A stretch of DNA of 64,000 nucleotides from VXNE01 sp965206615. GTDB taxonomy: Bacteria; Pseudomonadota; Gammaproteobacteria; Pseudomonadales; Azotimanducaceae. Within the stretch, counting starts at the first letter, position 1, and each line of letters starts with the position of its first letter. Made by a program: the position numbers and the translations under genes. Shown piece after piece: positions 17,044 to 25,795 of the stretch. The notes beneath the pieces were generated by a model that made no database searches, was not told the origin of the DNA, and was given only the letters and a program-made list of their open reading frames with translations. The DNA is taken from the NCBI GenBank assembly GCA_965206615.1, contig CBDBKI010000005.1, positions 496,001 through 560,000 on the forward strand, given 5' to 3'.

Positions 17044-19680
17044 TCAGAAGTTCCGCTGGACCTCGACGCCCATGACCCGCGGATTGCCCCACGCGCCGAA
17101 CTTCCCGCCGTTGAACGCGCCGGAGTTGTAACCCGAGACGTAGTCCTCGTCGGTCAGGTTCTTGACGAAGAATCGGGAACGCCAGGCGCCACCGACGCTC
17201 TCCCAGACCACGTTCAGGTCCACGACCGTATAGGCATCCTGAACGTACCCGCCCTTGTCCTCGTCGAACTCGCTGAAGCTGGTGTCGTCACGGTACGCCA
17301 CGTCGAGCCGGTAGCTGAGCGCGTGCCCGGACGCGAGCGTGAGTGCGTATCGGATGCCGAGGTTCAGACTCACCTCGGGGACGTTGTTCAGCGGATTCCC
17401 CTTCGCCTGCTGAAAGCCGAACTGTGGCGCCACGCCGCTGAAATTCACGAAGTCCTTGTACTGCGAGTCGATGTAGCTGAACCCGGTCGAGAGCGACAGC
17501 CGGTCGCTGATCTCCGTGACGGACTCCACCTCGACGCCGGTCAACTCCGCGCCGCCCGCGTTCGTGATGATCGCCCGGACACCGATGACCTGGAGGAGTT
17601 GGAAGTCCGTGTAGTCGTACTGGAACACGGCGGCGTTGACGGACGTTCGCTCGCCCAGCAGGCCCTTGAAGCCGATCTCCACCGACTCTACTTCTTCGGG
17701 ATTGTAAGGAGCATCACAAGCAACAAACGAGAGCCCTCCAGCCTTGTAACCGTCGGAGTACGTGGCGTAGACCCTGTTACCGTTATCGAAGCTGTACTGA
17801 TAGCTCGCTCTGGCCGTCGTAGACGAATACTCTCTTTCCACCTCTCGAACACAGGTGCCCGGCCCACCGCCGATGGCGTACAGGAAGAGACGGTTGTTCT
17901 GCCTGACTGTCCACTCGTCCTCCGTCTGCCTGACGCCCAGGCTTATCTTCGAACGCCCTCCGAAGTCGAAAGTGACGTCGGCGAAAATCGCCCTGGACAC
18001 GGTTTCGGCGCCGGGCATGCGGAATTCCAGTCGGGCCTCACCCGGGAAGACGGGGACTACGGGGTCGAAGTGAAAGAGGCTCTCGTTGACATGACGGTCG
18101 TCCCAGTAGAAAGCGCCGGCGATCAGGTTCATGCGCTCGTTTGCGATGTTGAGGCTCAGCTCCTGGGTAAAGGTCTTGGTGTTGTTTGCGCCGGTCTGGC
18201 TGGCGTAGTCGAACTCGAGGGCGTCCCGGTCCTGCCTTGCCTCGAGATCGTATTCCTGGTGGGCCGTGACGCTCTTGATGGTTCCAAGAGGTGTTTCCAG
18301 GTTCAGCGTCAGCGCGGCGACGTGGTACTCCTGCTCGATCTGGCTGCGCCCGAAGTATTGATCCACCGTCTGGTAGACCTTGCGGGGGTGAGTGGTGAGG
18401 GGATCGTCGTGGTTCGGGATGACGCTGACCTGGCGGACGTCCTCCAACCACACGTATGGTGCTGGAACCCCGTCGGTAGTAGTCGTGGCGAGCACGAGGC
18501 CGGCATTGAGCGCATCGTGCAGGTCGGAGTCCACCTTGAGCCGGAAGGCTTGGCGTTCGCCCACGCCGAGCTCGTAGGCTCCGGCGCTGAGATTCCTGGT
18601 GAACCCTTCCCCCTTGTCCGCAACGCTGAAGGCGGCCCGGAAGCGCGTGTTGGCGGAGATGGGGGCGCCATAAGCGCCCTCCATGGTCCACTCCTCGTAC
18701 TCGGAGAGCCCGAGTCGCACGTGGCCGTTCGGGTCCTGCGAGGGGGCCGCCGTGATGTAGTTGACGACGCCGCCAACGGAGTTCCGGCCGTAGAGGGTTC
18801 CCTGGGGTCCCCTGAGGACTTCGATTCTCGCCAGATCCAGGGTGGACAATTGGGCCGACGAGTCGCGCGACTGATAAATCCCGTCGGTGGTCAGGGCAAC
18901 GCCCGGTTGGCCGTTGAAGGCGCCGATGCCCCTGATGGAGATGTTCGCGCCGTAGAAAAGCGGTGTGAAGTTCATGCTGGGTACGGCGAACTTGAGATCG
19001 TCGGGACTGACGATGCCTCGGTCCTGCAGCTCGCCGGCGCCGATTGCGGAGATCGCCGCCGGCGCCTCCTGGACGGTCGACTCGCGCCGCAGGCCCGTGA
19101 CGACGATCTCTTCGATCACGTCGACGGTGTCCGTCTGATCGTGGGCCTCGGCCAGGGCCGGCGTACCCCCCGCCGCAACCACCGCGGCAAGCGCCCGAAC
19201 CGACCAGCGGACCAACGCCGCAAGCGGTGACCGCCCGTCCGACTGTCCGCGGCCCTCATCGTCCGGCGCCGCGTCCGACGCCACGTGCACTTCCGCCACG
19301 CGTCGCGAGATGACGACGGCGGGCCCCTCCATCCAGTGTTCGAGCCCCGTGCCCTCGAGCAGGCGCTCGAGGGCTTCGGCGATCGGGAAGGTGCCGATGA
19401 GCCCGGTGGTCGAGGCGTCGCGTGCATCCTGGCTGATGAGTACGGAGAGCTCCGCCTGCTCGCCGAACGCGATCAGCGCCGTCGTCGTGTCCGTGTCCGC
19501 GATATGGAAATCGACAAGCCTCGCAAGGACCGCTTCAGTTGCGTTCGTGGCCTGCTGGTGCATGTTGCCCCCTCCCGATTCGCTGCTACCTTCGGCGTAC
19601 ACCGGATTGGCCGTCGCAACGAGGACGGCCAGTGCGTACGACAGGAATGACACGCGACAGGCGGAACACCCTAGGTTCAT
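17044..19680 (-). CDS. TonB-dependent receptor with STN signalling domain (FecA-like)
   Basis: An 878-residue outer-membrane receptor. A signal peptide (SFLSYALAVLVATANPVYA) is followed by an STN domain (FHIADTDTTTALIAFGEQ at about 65-82), which talks to the FecR protein, then a second hydrophobic segment, the plug domain with EEIVVTGLRRESTVQEAP and IEVLRGPQGTLYGRNSVGG, and a beta-barrel ending in Phe (MGVEVQRNF). The barrel resembles receptors of the broad siderophore and organic-substrate group; substrate unknown. ATG at 19680 was chosen; 19701 is possible. It follows FecR and FecI genes, so it probably senses its own ligand and induces itself through the anti-sigma pair. The stop lies 4 bases from the 63-bp repeat array. 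Confidence 0.9.
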   Translation of the reverse strand: MNLGCSACRVSFLSYALAVLVATANPVYAEGSSESGGGNMHQQATNATEAVLARLVDFHIADTDTTTALIAFGEQAELSVLISQDARDASTTGLIGTFPIAEALERLLEGTGLEHWMEGPAVVISRRVAEVHVASDAAPDDEGRGQSDGRSPLAALVRWSVRALAAVVAAGGTPALAEAHDQTDTVDVIEEIVVTGLRRESTVQEAPAAISAIGAGELQDRGIVSPDDLKFAVPSMNFTPLFYGANISIRGIGAFNGQPGVALTTDGIYQSRDSSAQLSTLDLARIEVLRGPQGTLYGRNSVGGVVNYITAAPSQDPNGHVRLGLSEYEEWTMEGAYGAPISANTRFRAAFSVADKGEGFTRNLSAGAYELGVGERQAFRLKVDSDLHDALNAGLVLATTTTDGVPAPYVWLEDVRQVSVIPNHDDPLTTHPRKVYQTVDQYFGRSQIEQEYHVAALTLNLETPLGTIKSVTAHQEYDLEARQDRDALEFDYASQTGANNTKTFTQELSLNIANERMNLIAGAFYWDDRHVNESLFHFDPVVPVFPGEARLEFRMPGAETVSRAIFADVTFDFGGRSKISLGVRQTEDEWTVRQNNRLFLYAIGGGPGTCVREVEREYSSTTARASYQYSFDNGNRVYATYSDGYKAGGLSFVACDAPYNPEEVESVEIGFKGLLGERTSVNAAVFQYDYTDFQLLQVIGVRAIITNAGGAELTGVEVESVTEISDRLSLSTGFSYIDSQYKDFVNFSGVAPQFGFQQAKGNPLNNVPEVSLNLGIRYALTLASGHALSYRLDVAYRDDTSFSEFDEDKGGYVQDAYTVVDLNVVWESVGGAWRSRFFVKNLTDEDYVSGYNSGAFNGGKFGAWGNPRVMGVEVQRNF

Positions 19681-19714
19681 TCGCCGCGGTGGGAGGCGCA
19701 TGGTCGGGCGTCGG

Positions 19715-20737
19715 TCAGGACGCGTCGTAGAGGATCGTCAGGTCAGCGGATTCGGCGACGGCTCGTACGGGGACGACTCTGGACAACAGGTCCACCATGC
19801 TTCCTGCACTGCGGATCTGGATGATGCCGGTGACGGGGTGGTCCGGAACGCCCGACGCGACGCGGATCTCGCCTGGCATGTACCGCGACACCTCGCGCAC
19901 GACCTCGCGCAACGGCGTGTTGTCGAACACGAGCTTGCCGGTCTGCCACGCGGTCACGTTCTCGGCATCGACCACCTCGACCGCGAGGATACTGCCGTCG
20001 GTGCCTAGTCGGGCCTGTCGATCGGTTGAGAGGAACACGCGGCCCGGGGCCGTCCCGGCGCCGGCCGCCTCCGCGGCGTCGCTGCCCGCGGGAACGGCAT
20101 CGAGGGCCACAACGGACGGCGCGACCGCCACCTGACCCTCGAGCACGGTGACGGTCAGGCCGTCCGTGCCGCCAAGCAGCACGGCAAAGCGCGTGCCGAC
20201 GGCTATGACGCTGCTGCCACTCGCGCGGACGATGAACGGACGGCGGGGGTCATAGCCGACGTCGAACAACCCCTCGCCCCTGTGCAGGGTGACCTCCCGG
20301 GTGGATGCCGTGAATCGCACGTCGATCACCGAGTCCGTGTTGAGATGGACCCGCGAGCCGTCCTGCAGGGCGATCTGGCGCTGCTCGGCCTTGACGGTTT
20401 CGAACCGCTGCACAGAGGGTTGCGCGGCCCTCTCGAAGATCACGGCAACCACGAGCAGGGCGGCGGCCGCAACGCCGCCGACCGCCCAGGCGCGATGCCG
20501 TTGCCGGCGGGCGCCTCTCAGATTGAGCTGGGCCAGTCTGGACCGCGCCCGGCCCTCGAGGCCGTGCAGTTCTTGCCAGTCCCGTTCGACCGACGCGTAG
20601 ACGCGGGCGTGCTCTGTCTCCGCCGCGAGCCACTCCGCGTGTGCATGCCGATCCGCAGTGGAAACCGATCCTGCCCGCAACCGGACGAACCAGTCCACGG
20701 CCTGTTCCAGTACGTCGGACTTCTCGGTCCTGTTCAT
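19715..20737 (-). CDS. fecR: FecR-like anti-sigma factor
   Basis: A 340-residue protein. N-terminal cytosolic part (EQAVDWFVRLRAGSVSTAD) matches the FecR N-domain, followed by a transmembrane segment (AVGGVAAAALLVVAVIF at about 85-102), a periplasmic FecR domain with RQIALQDGSRVHLNTDS and GEGLFDVGYD, and a C-terminal STN-like domain (LVFDNTPLREVVREVSRY). It would transmit the signal from the receptor's STN domain to the sigma factor. Start overlaps the sigma-factor stop by ATGA. Confidence 0.92.
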   Translation of the reverse strand: MNRTEKSDVLEQAVDWFVRLRAGSVSTADRHAHAEWLAAETEHARVYASVERDWQELHGLEGRARSRLAQLNLRGARRQRHRAWAVGGVAAAALLVVAVIFERAAQPSVQRFETVKAEQRQIALQDGSRVHLNTDSVIDVRFTASTREVTLHRGEGLFDVGYDPRRPFIVRASGSSVIAVGTRFAVLLGGTDGLTVTVLEGQVAVAPSVVALDAVPAGSDAAEAAGAGTAPGRVFLSTDRQARLGTDGSILAVEVVDAENVTAWQTGKLVFDNTPLREVVREVSRYMPGEIRVASGVPDHPVTGIIQIRSAGSMVDLLSRVVPVRAVAESADLTILYDAS

Positions 20738-21309
20738 TCGTACCTGCCTGTTGAACCGTGCAGCGCGAGCGAGATGCTGCGCAGAGCGCGCCCCATGTGG
20801 TATTCGATCGACTTTTGCGACAGTCCCACCTGGTCGGCGATCTCGCGATAAGTGAGTCCCTCGAAGCGATGCAGCAGGAACACGTGGCAGGTCTTCTCGG
20901 GCAGTCGCGCCATCGCTTGCCAGGCACGGTCCAATCGCTCCCGATCATCGACGATCCTGCTCGGGTCCGCCGCGGCATCCGTGTGCTCGCGCTGCGACGC
21001 CTGGCGGTCGCCCTGAACGCGGCGGTCCCGCATGTGGTTGAGTGCCAGTCGGTACGCAGTCACAAACAGCAGGCCGCGGGGGTTCGCGATGTCTTCCGTG
21101 TCGGCCACGCGGCAGAACCGCTCGAAGGTGTCCTGGGCGACATCCTCCGCGTCCCGGCGATTTCCGAGTTTGCGCGTGAGGAAGCTCAAGAGCTCCGGCA
21201 ACACGTCGCGGTACAGTTCGGCGATGTCCGTCCCGGGCTGGCCGGCCGGCGGTCCGTCGCTCGAATCGATCAGGCGCAACGTTCTCGCGCCGGCGTCCTT
21301 CCCCTGCAT
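20734..21309 (-). CDS. fecI: FecI-type ECF sigma factor
   Basis: A 191-residue ECF sigma factor. Region 2 reads RKLGNRRDAEDVAQDTFERF and region 4 FEGLTYREIADQVGLSQKS, with IEYHMGRALR as recognition helix. ATG at 21309 is preceded by AAGGATGGA and was preferred over start codons at 21339 and 21345. Directs transcription of the adjacent receptor gene in this class of system. Overlaps FecR by four bases. Confidence 0.93.
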   Translation of the reverse strand: MQGKDAGARTLRLIDSSDGPPAGQPGTDIAELYRDVLPELLSFLTRKLGNRRDAEDVAQDTFERFCRVADTEDIANPRGLLFVTAYRLALNHMRDRRVQGDRQASQREHTDAAADPSRIVDDRERLDRAWQAMARLPEKTCHVFLLHRFEGLTYREIADQVGLSQKSIEYHMGRALRSISLALHGSTGRYE

Positions 21310-21364
21310 TCCATCCTTTCGTCGGCGTCCTGACGGCATGTTCAAACGACACCCCGAAGGCCGA

Positions 21365-21690
21365 TCACCCTAATGGCGCCTGCGACAGCACCCGGGCATG
21401 GTCCTCCACCGAAGGCGGAGCCATGAGCCGCCGCTGTCGCTCGGTGGCCTGCGGATACGCGTCGATGTCGTAGGGCTCCTTCCTCCACGTCGAGTGCGGC
21501 CGGCTGTACTTGTAGAGCAGCGCGCGGCGTTCGTGCCCGACGCGCCAGGGCGCGCTGCCGTGAATCAGCGCCTCCGTGAAGATCAGCACGTCGCCCGCCC
21601 GGACGGGTGGTTGGCGGACGTAGTCGGGCAGGCGCTCCAGCCGGCGCACGTCGTCCGGCAGGTTGGGGAGGAAGTTCGTCTTGTGGCTGT
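21365..21690 (-). pseudogene. Phytanoyl-CoA dioxygenase (PhyH) C-terminal fragment
   Basis: About 105 residues from SHKTNFLPNLPDD to VLSQAPLG match the C-terminal third of PhyH-type Fe(II)/2-oxoglutarate dioxygenases: RAGDVLIFTEALIHGSAPW carries the distal His and YKYSRPHSTW the 2-oxoglutarate end. The first two thirds, with the HxD motif, are missing, because the thioesterase gene starts to be read at 21705 in another frame. Clearly a broken gene. Confidence 0.75.
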
Positions 21691-21704
21691 CACGGCGACT
21701 GGCC

Positions 21705-22151
21705 TTACCTCGGATCCATGATCGTGACCGTGCCCTGGGCCATGGCGCACAGGCGCCCGCCATTGTGCACGTCGATGCGCACCACGGCCTGGGTCCGCCC
21801 CATGGTCACGATCGTCGCGTATCCGTCGACCTCGCCCTGGGTCACCGGGCGCATGAGGTTGATCTTGAACTCCGTCGTGGCAGCCCACTGCCCGTCCTTC
21901 ATGACGGGATAGCAGACGGTGCCCAGCAGGTGATCGCAGAACGCGGACAGGACGCCGCCGTGCATGTTGCCGAAGGGGGTGAGGAACTCGTCACGTACCG
22001 TGAAGCGCCCCTGCATGGTGCCGGGGCCGACGTCGACGGTGGTGAACCCGAGGAAGTCGTGCAGTCCGCCGGACTTCCTGTGGTTGGTGAGGAAGCCTTC
22101 GGCAACCTTCGCATTGAAGTCGAACTTCGGGGCGATTTCGGGTGCGGTCAT
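21705..22151 (-). CDS. PaaI-type hotdog-fold thioesterase
   Basis: 148 residues. The hotdog signature is clear: FTVRDEFLTPFGNMHGGVL at about 53-71, with the HGG motif, then TEFKINLMRPVTQGEV and MAQGTVTIMD at the end. This family hydrolyses small acyl- or aryl-CoA thioesters. Start MTAPEIAPKFDFNAK. The 3' end abuts the PhyH remnant, which suggests recombination at this point. Substrate unknown. Confidence 0.88.
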   Translation of the reverse strand: MTAPEIAPKFDFNAKVAEGFLTNHRKSGGLHDFLGFTTVDVGPGTMQGRFTVRDEFLTPFGNMHGGVLSAFCDHLLGTVCYPVMKDGQWAATTEFKINLMRPVTQGEVDGYATIVTMGRTQAVVRIDVHNGGRLCAMAQGTVTIMDPR

Positions 22152-22216
22152 GGGACGGCCCTCGTTGCGAGGGCGCGTATTCTAGCCCGTCGGTCCCGGG
22201 ATGGACCGTAGCGGGG

Positions 22217-22699
22217 TCAAAGGCCGGCGAGCTTGAAGTTATCCCAGGTCACCTGCTTCTCGGGCACGAACACCATCCACCGCGCGTTCCTGCCGCGCGC
22301 CGTCGCGTTGTTCGGCGGTGGGTCGTCCGCGGCCGGCTGCCCGTGCCCGCCGTTGTACTTGCGTCCGAACTGCGCGCGCGCTCGTTCCAGATGAGGGTCC
22401 GCCACCTCGGCTTCTGCATCCTCGAGTACCGTGGCCTTGCCCTGCATCGTGACGGCCTGCAGTTCCGGGAAGCGCTCGTTGCGGTCCACGACGATCGAAC
22501 AGGCCGGGTTGCGCCGCAGGTTCGCGACCTTCTGGCCGCGCCCGTAGATGTAGACGCGCCCGCTCGCCCACGCGAACCACATGGGCGTGAGGTTGATGCG
22601 GTCGCCGGGACCGAGCGTGGCGATGCGGCAGTTCCAGGTCGTGGTCATGAGCTCTTCGATCTGGGTGTCGTCGAGCGCCAGTTTGCGTGAAATCGGCAT
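22217..22699 (-). CDS. Pyridoxamine-5'-phosphate-oxidase-like flavin protein
   Basis: 160 residues, split-barrel flavin-binding fold. Start MPISRKLALDDTQIEEL at 22699 puts the first barrel strand (CRIATLGPGDRINLTPMWF) at the usual place; the frame is open further upstream but without similarity. YGRGQKVANLRRNPACSIVV is the conserved FMN/F420 contact region. The C-terminal part has a Pro/Asn/Arg-rich loop, then VFVPEKQVTWDNFKL. A second, different member of this superfamily is at 27335-27799. Probably binds FMN or F420; reaction unknown. Confidence 0.82.
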   Translation of the reverse strand: MPISRKLALDDTQIEELMTTTWNCRIATLGPGDRINLTPMWFAWASGRVYIYGRGQKVANLRRNPACSIVVDRNERFPELQAVTMQGKATVLEDAEAEVADPHLERARAQFGRKYNGGHGQPAADDPPPNNATARGRNARWMVFVPEKQVTWDNFKLAGL

Positions 22700-22834
22700 C
22701 GGGCTGCTCCTCCATTTGGGACTCATCCTTGGCTCCACCAAGGTGGAGTATCGACATCCTCCATTACACGTAGCGGGCGCCGATGTCGAGACACTGCGCT
22801 TGCCGATGGGCTCCGCGAGGAAGATCATGGCAAC

Positions 22835-23167
22835 ATGAGCACGCCCACACTCACGCGCGAGCAGCGCCGGAGCCGTGCCTACCACACCGCGGCCGCGGCC
22901 GCGCTCCGCGCCGATCCTGAGCGCGTGCTTTGCTTGGCAAGGCGTAACCTGCAGAGGTTACGCGCCATGCACCCGCATGCGGAGCGGACGTTCAGCCTGT
23001 GGGAGCACGCCCTTTCCCTCCCGGTGGACGAGCTCGCCGCGCGGCTGGTCGCGAACGATGCCGATGCCAGCGAGATGCGCCACGTCACACCCCTTGCGGG
23101 CGCGCTCAGTGCGCGCGAGCGCACGGACGTCCTGCGCAGTTTCCGCGTGCGGGAGAAGGCACCGTGA
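22835..23167 (+). CDS. Putative antitoxin partner of nucleotidyltransferase
   Basis: 110 residues beginning MSTPTLTREQRRSRAYHTA. It is helical, with LARRNLQRLRAMHPHAERTF and TPLAGALSARERTDVLRSFR. Proteins of this pattern are commonly encoded just before DUF6036-type nucleotidyltransferases, and the start of the next gene overlaps its stop (GTGA), which argues for translational coupling. Most likely the regulatory or antitoxin half of a toxin-antitoxin pair; this is inferred from arrangement. Confidence 0.65.
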   Translation: MSTPTLTREQRRSRAYHTAAAAALRADPERVLCLARRNLQRLRAMHPHAERTFSLWEHALSLPVDELAARLVANDADASEMRHVTPLAGALSARERTDVLRSFRVREKAP

Positions 23168-23727
23168 ACCGCAGGCAGTTCGATCACGTGGTCCGTGCAG
23201 CAGGCGCGGTACTCGATAGTGCGGACGTACTGGTGATCGGCAGCCAGGCCCTCCACGGATCCCTGCCAACACTGCTCCCGGAAGCGCTACGTTCGATCGA
23301 GGTCGATGTCGCAGCAATCGGCGGCGACGAGGAGGACGCCGACCTCATCGACGGATCGCTCGGCGAACTGTCCATGTTTCACGAACGCTTCGGCTATCAC
23401 GCGCATGGTGCGACTGAGTCCACTGCGGTGCTGCCCGCCGACTGGAAGTCCAGGCTCGTCGTTTACGAGTCGCAGGCCACCAACGGTGTGCGCGCACACT
23501 GCCTTGAACCGCACGACCTATGGATCGCCAAGGCCGTGGCGGGGAGGGACAAGGACCGCGACTTCTGCCATGCGCTCAGGCGTTCAGGGCTGGTGAAACG
23601 TGAGGTCCTGCGTGAGCGGCTCGCGACCGTTGATCCCATCCACCAGGACGTGCGTACGCGCGTCGCGGCGCTGATCGAAGGTAACAAGCCGCGAAAGAGG
23701 AAGTCCACTGGACCAGGACCGCGCTGA
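23164..23727 (+). CDS. DUF6036-type nucleotidyltransferase, putative toxin
   Basis: 187 residues, GTG start in a four-base overlap with the preceding gene. The core reads DVLVIGSQALHGSLP (G-S motif of the nucleotidyltransferase fold) and IEVDVAAIGGDEEDADL, with the acidic pair on the next strand, then a C-terminal helical part with HDLWIAKAVAGRDKDRDFC. This is the pattern of minimal nucleotidyltransferases of the MNT/AbiEii/DUF6036 kind, some of which inactivate tRNA or partner proteins. Target unknown. Confidence 0.75.
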   Translation: MNRRQFDHVVRAAGAVLDSADVLVIGSQALHGSLPTLLPEALRSIEVDVAAIGGDEEDADLIDGSLGELSMFHERFGYHAHGATESTAVLPADWKSRLVVYESQATNGVRAHCLEPHDLWIAKAVAGRDKDRDFCHALRRSGLVKREVLRERLATVDPIHQDVRTRVAALIEGNKPRKRKSTGPGPR

Positions 23728-23903
23728 CCCGCCGACGAACGGCCCCTGCAGCGCCCCAAAGCCGGTCCGGCGCTTCGCTGCCGCTGCGCGCCGACGCCGT
23801 CTCCGGCCCAGCCACGCCGACCTACCGCGCCGAGGCTGCACCCCTCGGATGCGGGGCATGAACAGCCTCTCCGGGCAGGTGGAGTTATCGATGTGAATCC
23901 TCT

Positions 23904-24761
23904 CTATTTCCCAGGTTGTGAAGCGGCTCGCGTCGGGACGGAAGGCCTGCCGTAGAGGCTCATCCGATGCAGGATGCGCGTGTCGTCGGGGCCGGTGGCC
24001 GCGCCGATGGGCGTGGCGCTGTGCATGGTCGTCGGGTTGTCCCAGATCACGAGGTCTTGCAGGCAATGCCGATGACTGGTGAGAAAGGGCGGTCGGAAGG
24101 CGTGCTCGCACAAGGCGTTCAGCAGCGCCGTCCCGCGCGACGGGTCCATGCCCTCGATGCCCTGGCTGGTGCCGGTGATCGCATAGAGCGTCTTGCGCCC
24201 GGTCACGGGGTGGCGACGCATGAGCGGATGAAACACGGTCGTGCGCTCATCCCAGCCCTCGGGGGGGATCGGGGTATGGTCGCCGGCCCGGGCACTCACG
24301 GACACGCCGTGCCGGTGCTTCACCGTCAACTCCTCGATCTCCTCCTGCATGGACTCCGGTAACGCCTCATAGGCTGCCGCCATATTGCAGAATCGCGTCG
24401 CGCCGCCTTGCCTGGGCGCGGCCACGGAGTAGAGCATCGTGAAGGAGGCCTTGACCGGCGTGAAGGACAGGTCCGTGTGCCAATGCGCGGCACCCTTGGC
24501 GTAGTTCGCGGTGTCCACACCCACGTTGGTCACGTGCAGGATCTCCGGGCAGTCGGCCGTCTCGTCGAAACGCACCGGTGTGCCGCAGCGGTAGCCGAAG
24601 CGCACCAGGTCCTCGTCCTGCATGCCGCCGGTGCGGATGACGGCGAACCGTTCGTCGTAGACGGCCGAGAGAATCGCGGCGAGGTCTGCGTCCGGGCACG
24701 TCGCGACGTTGACGTCGGACACCTCGACACCGAACGGGCCAGGCAGGCGGTCGATCTTCAT
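23904..24761 (-). CDS. TauD/TfdA-family Fe(II)/2-oxoglutarate dioxygenase
   Basis: 285 residues. Start MKIDRLPGPFGVEVSDV at 24761 overlaps the stop of the PhyH gene (ATGA). The iron facial triad is visible: AAHWHTDLSF (His, Asp), then TTMHSATP near the end (distal His), and RILHRMSLYG holds the Arg that binds 2-oxoglutarate. The family hydroxylates taurine, aryloxyalkanoates or other small acids. With the PhyH and HpcH/HpaI genes just upstream it forms a likely three-gene catabolic operon; substrate unknown. Confidence 0.9.
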   Translation of the reverse strand: MKIDRLPGPFGVEVSDVNVATCPDADLAAILSAVYDERFAVIRTGGMQDEDLVRFGYRCGTPVRFDETADCPEILHVTNVGVDTANYAKGAAHWHTDLSFTPVKASFTMLYSVAAPRQGGATRFCNMAAAYEALPESMQEEIEELTVKHRHGVSVSARAGDHTPIPPEGWDERTTVFHPLMRRHPVTGRKTLYAITGTSQGIEGMDPSRGTALLNALCEHAFRPPFLTSHRHCLQDLVIWDNPTTMHSATPIGAATGPDDTRILHRMSLYGRPSVPTRAASQPGK

Positions 24762-25711
24762 GCCGGCGCCCCTGGCCCGGCACCGGGTGTGCGCAGCAGG
24801 TTGTCGGGGTCCCGGTCGGTTACCCAGCCGAGCGCGGGGCTCGCGCGGTAGCCGATCAGCTGTTGCGCGCGCTCGGGAAGACCGCGGGCGATCTCCGGCG
24901 GTATCGCGAAAAACTGGTTCTCTTCCGTCGTCAGCCAGTTCGCCATGAAGACGAAGGTCACCGACGTGCGCGAATCGTCCCGACTGGCGGCCTGACCGTG
25001 CAGCGTCTTGCCGGTCCACAGGGCCGCTGACCCCTTGGGCATCACCGCCTGCGCCACTGCGTGCTCTTCCGCCACCCGGTCCCGCTGCCAGCGGTGGCTG
25101 CCGGGCACGAGGCGCGTCGCGCCGTTCTCGAGGGTGAAGTCGGTAACCGCCCAGGCGATGGCCAGGGACAGCTCCGGTCCGTCCGGGTCATGCTCCAGGA
25201 ACGGGCGGAAGGTATCCATCTCCCGGTGCAGGAACTGATGCGCCTCCCCTCGGCAGAGCTGCCGGGCACCGGAGATGTTCAGCCGATAGTGATGGCAGTT
25301 CGGTCCGAGCACCGGGTCGCGGGGCTTCAGCTCCAGGTAATCCTCGAAGGCCGCGTCCAGGCCCTCTTCCCAGGTCGCCGAGGGGCCGGATGACGCCGCG
25401 GAGGCAGCCATCGGTGCCTGCGGCAGCAGAATCGCATCCGCCACCTCGAGAAACGTCTCGTTCAGCAGCAGGTGATCGGCGGCCTCGGGAACGTGCACGA
25501 AGAGATCGCCGAGCCCCCGGGTCGGGCTGCCGAAGAAACTCTCGCCGCCGGGTTCCTGCGCACGCAGCGCGGGGACGAACCGTTCGGCCATGGCGTCGAC
25601 GATCTCCGGCGCGACGAGCTCGCGCACGACGACGGCGCCGTCACGTCGCAGGGCCGCGGCGATGTCGGCAGTCTTGTCGGTGGAGCGAAACGTCTCGATG
25701 CTGCTACTCAT
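24758..25711 (-). CDS. Phytanoyl-CoA dioxygenase (PhyH) family protein
   Basis: 317 residues, start MSSSIETFRSTDKTADIA at 25711. LRRDGAVVVRELVAPEIVD is the typical N-terminal segment; HQFLHREMDTFRPF carries the His-x-Asp pattern (H-R-E-M-D, somewhat unlike the usual HxD), TRLVPGSHRW and ALWTGKTLHGQAA give the GSH and distal His motifs, and SVTFVFMANWL the C-terminal strand. The spacing at the first iron motif (HREMD) is unusual and worth modelling. Probably an oxidative catabolic enzyme acting with its TauD neighbour. Confidence 0.85.
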   Translation of the reverse strand: MSSSIETFRSTDKTADIAAALRRDGAVVVRELVAPEIVDAMAERFVPALRAQEPGGESFFGSPTRGLGDLFVHVPEAADHLLLNETFLEVADAILLPQAPMAASAASSGPSATWEEGLDAAFEDYLELKPRDPVLGPNCHHYRLNISGARQLCRGEAHQFLHREMDTFRPFLEHDPDGPELSLAIAWAVTDFTLENGATRLVPGSHRWQRDRVAEEHAVAQAVMPKGSAALWTGKTLHGQAASRDDSRTSVTFVFMANWLTTEENQFFAIPPEIARGLPERAQQLIGYRASPALGWVTDRDPDNLLRTPGAGPGAPA

Positions 25712-25795
25712 GATGGCTCCCACGATTTGAGACGCAAGGTGGGTGTGGCTGGGCCGGACCGGCTTCGGGGCGCTCACATCTGGCTGCGCAGTCAA

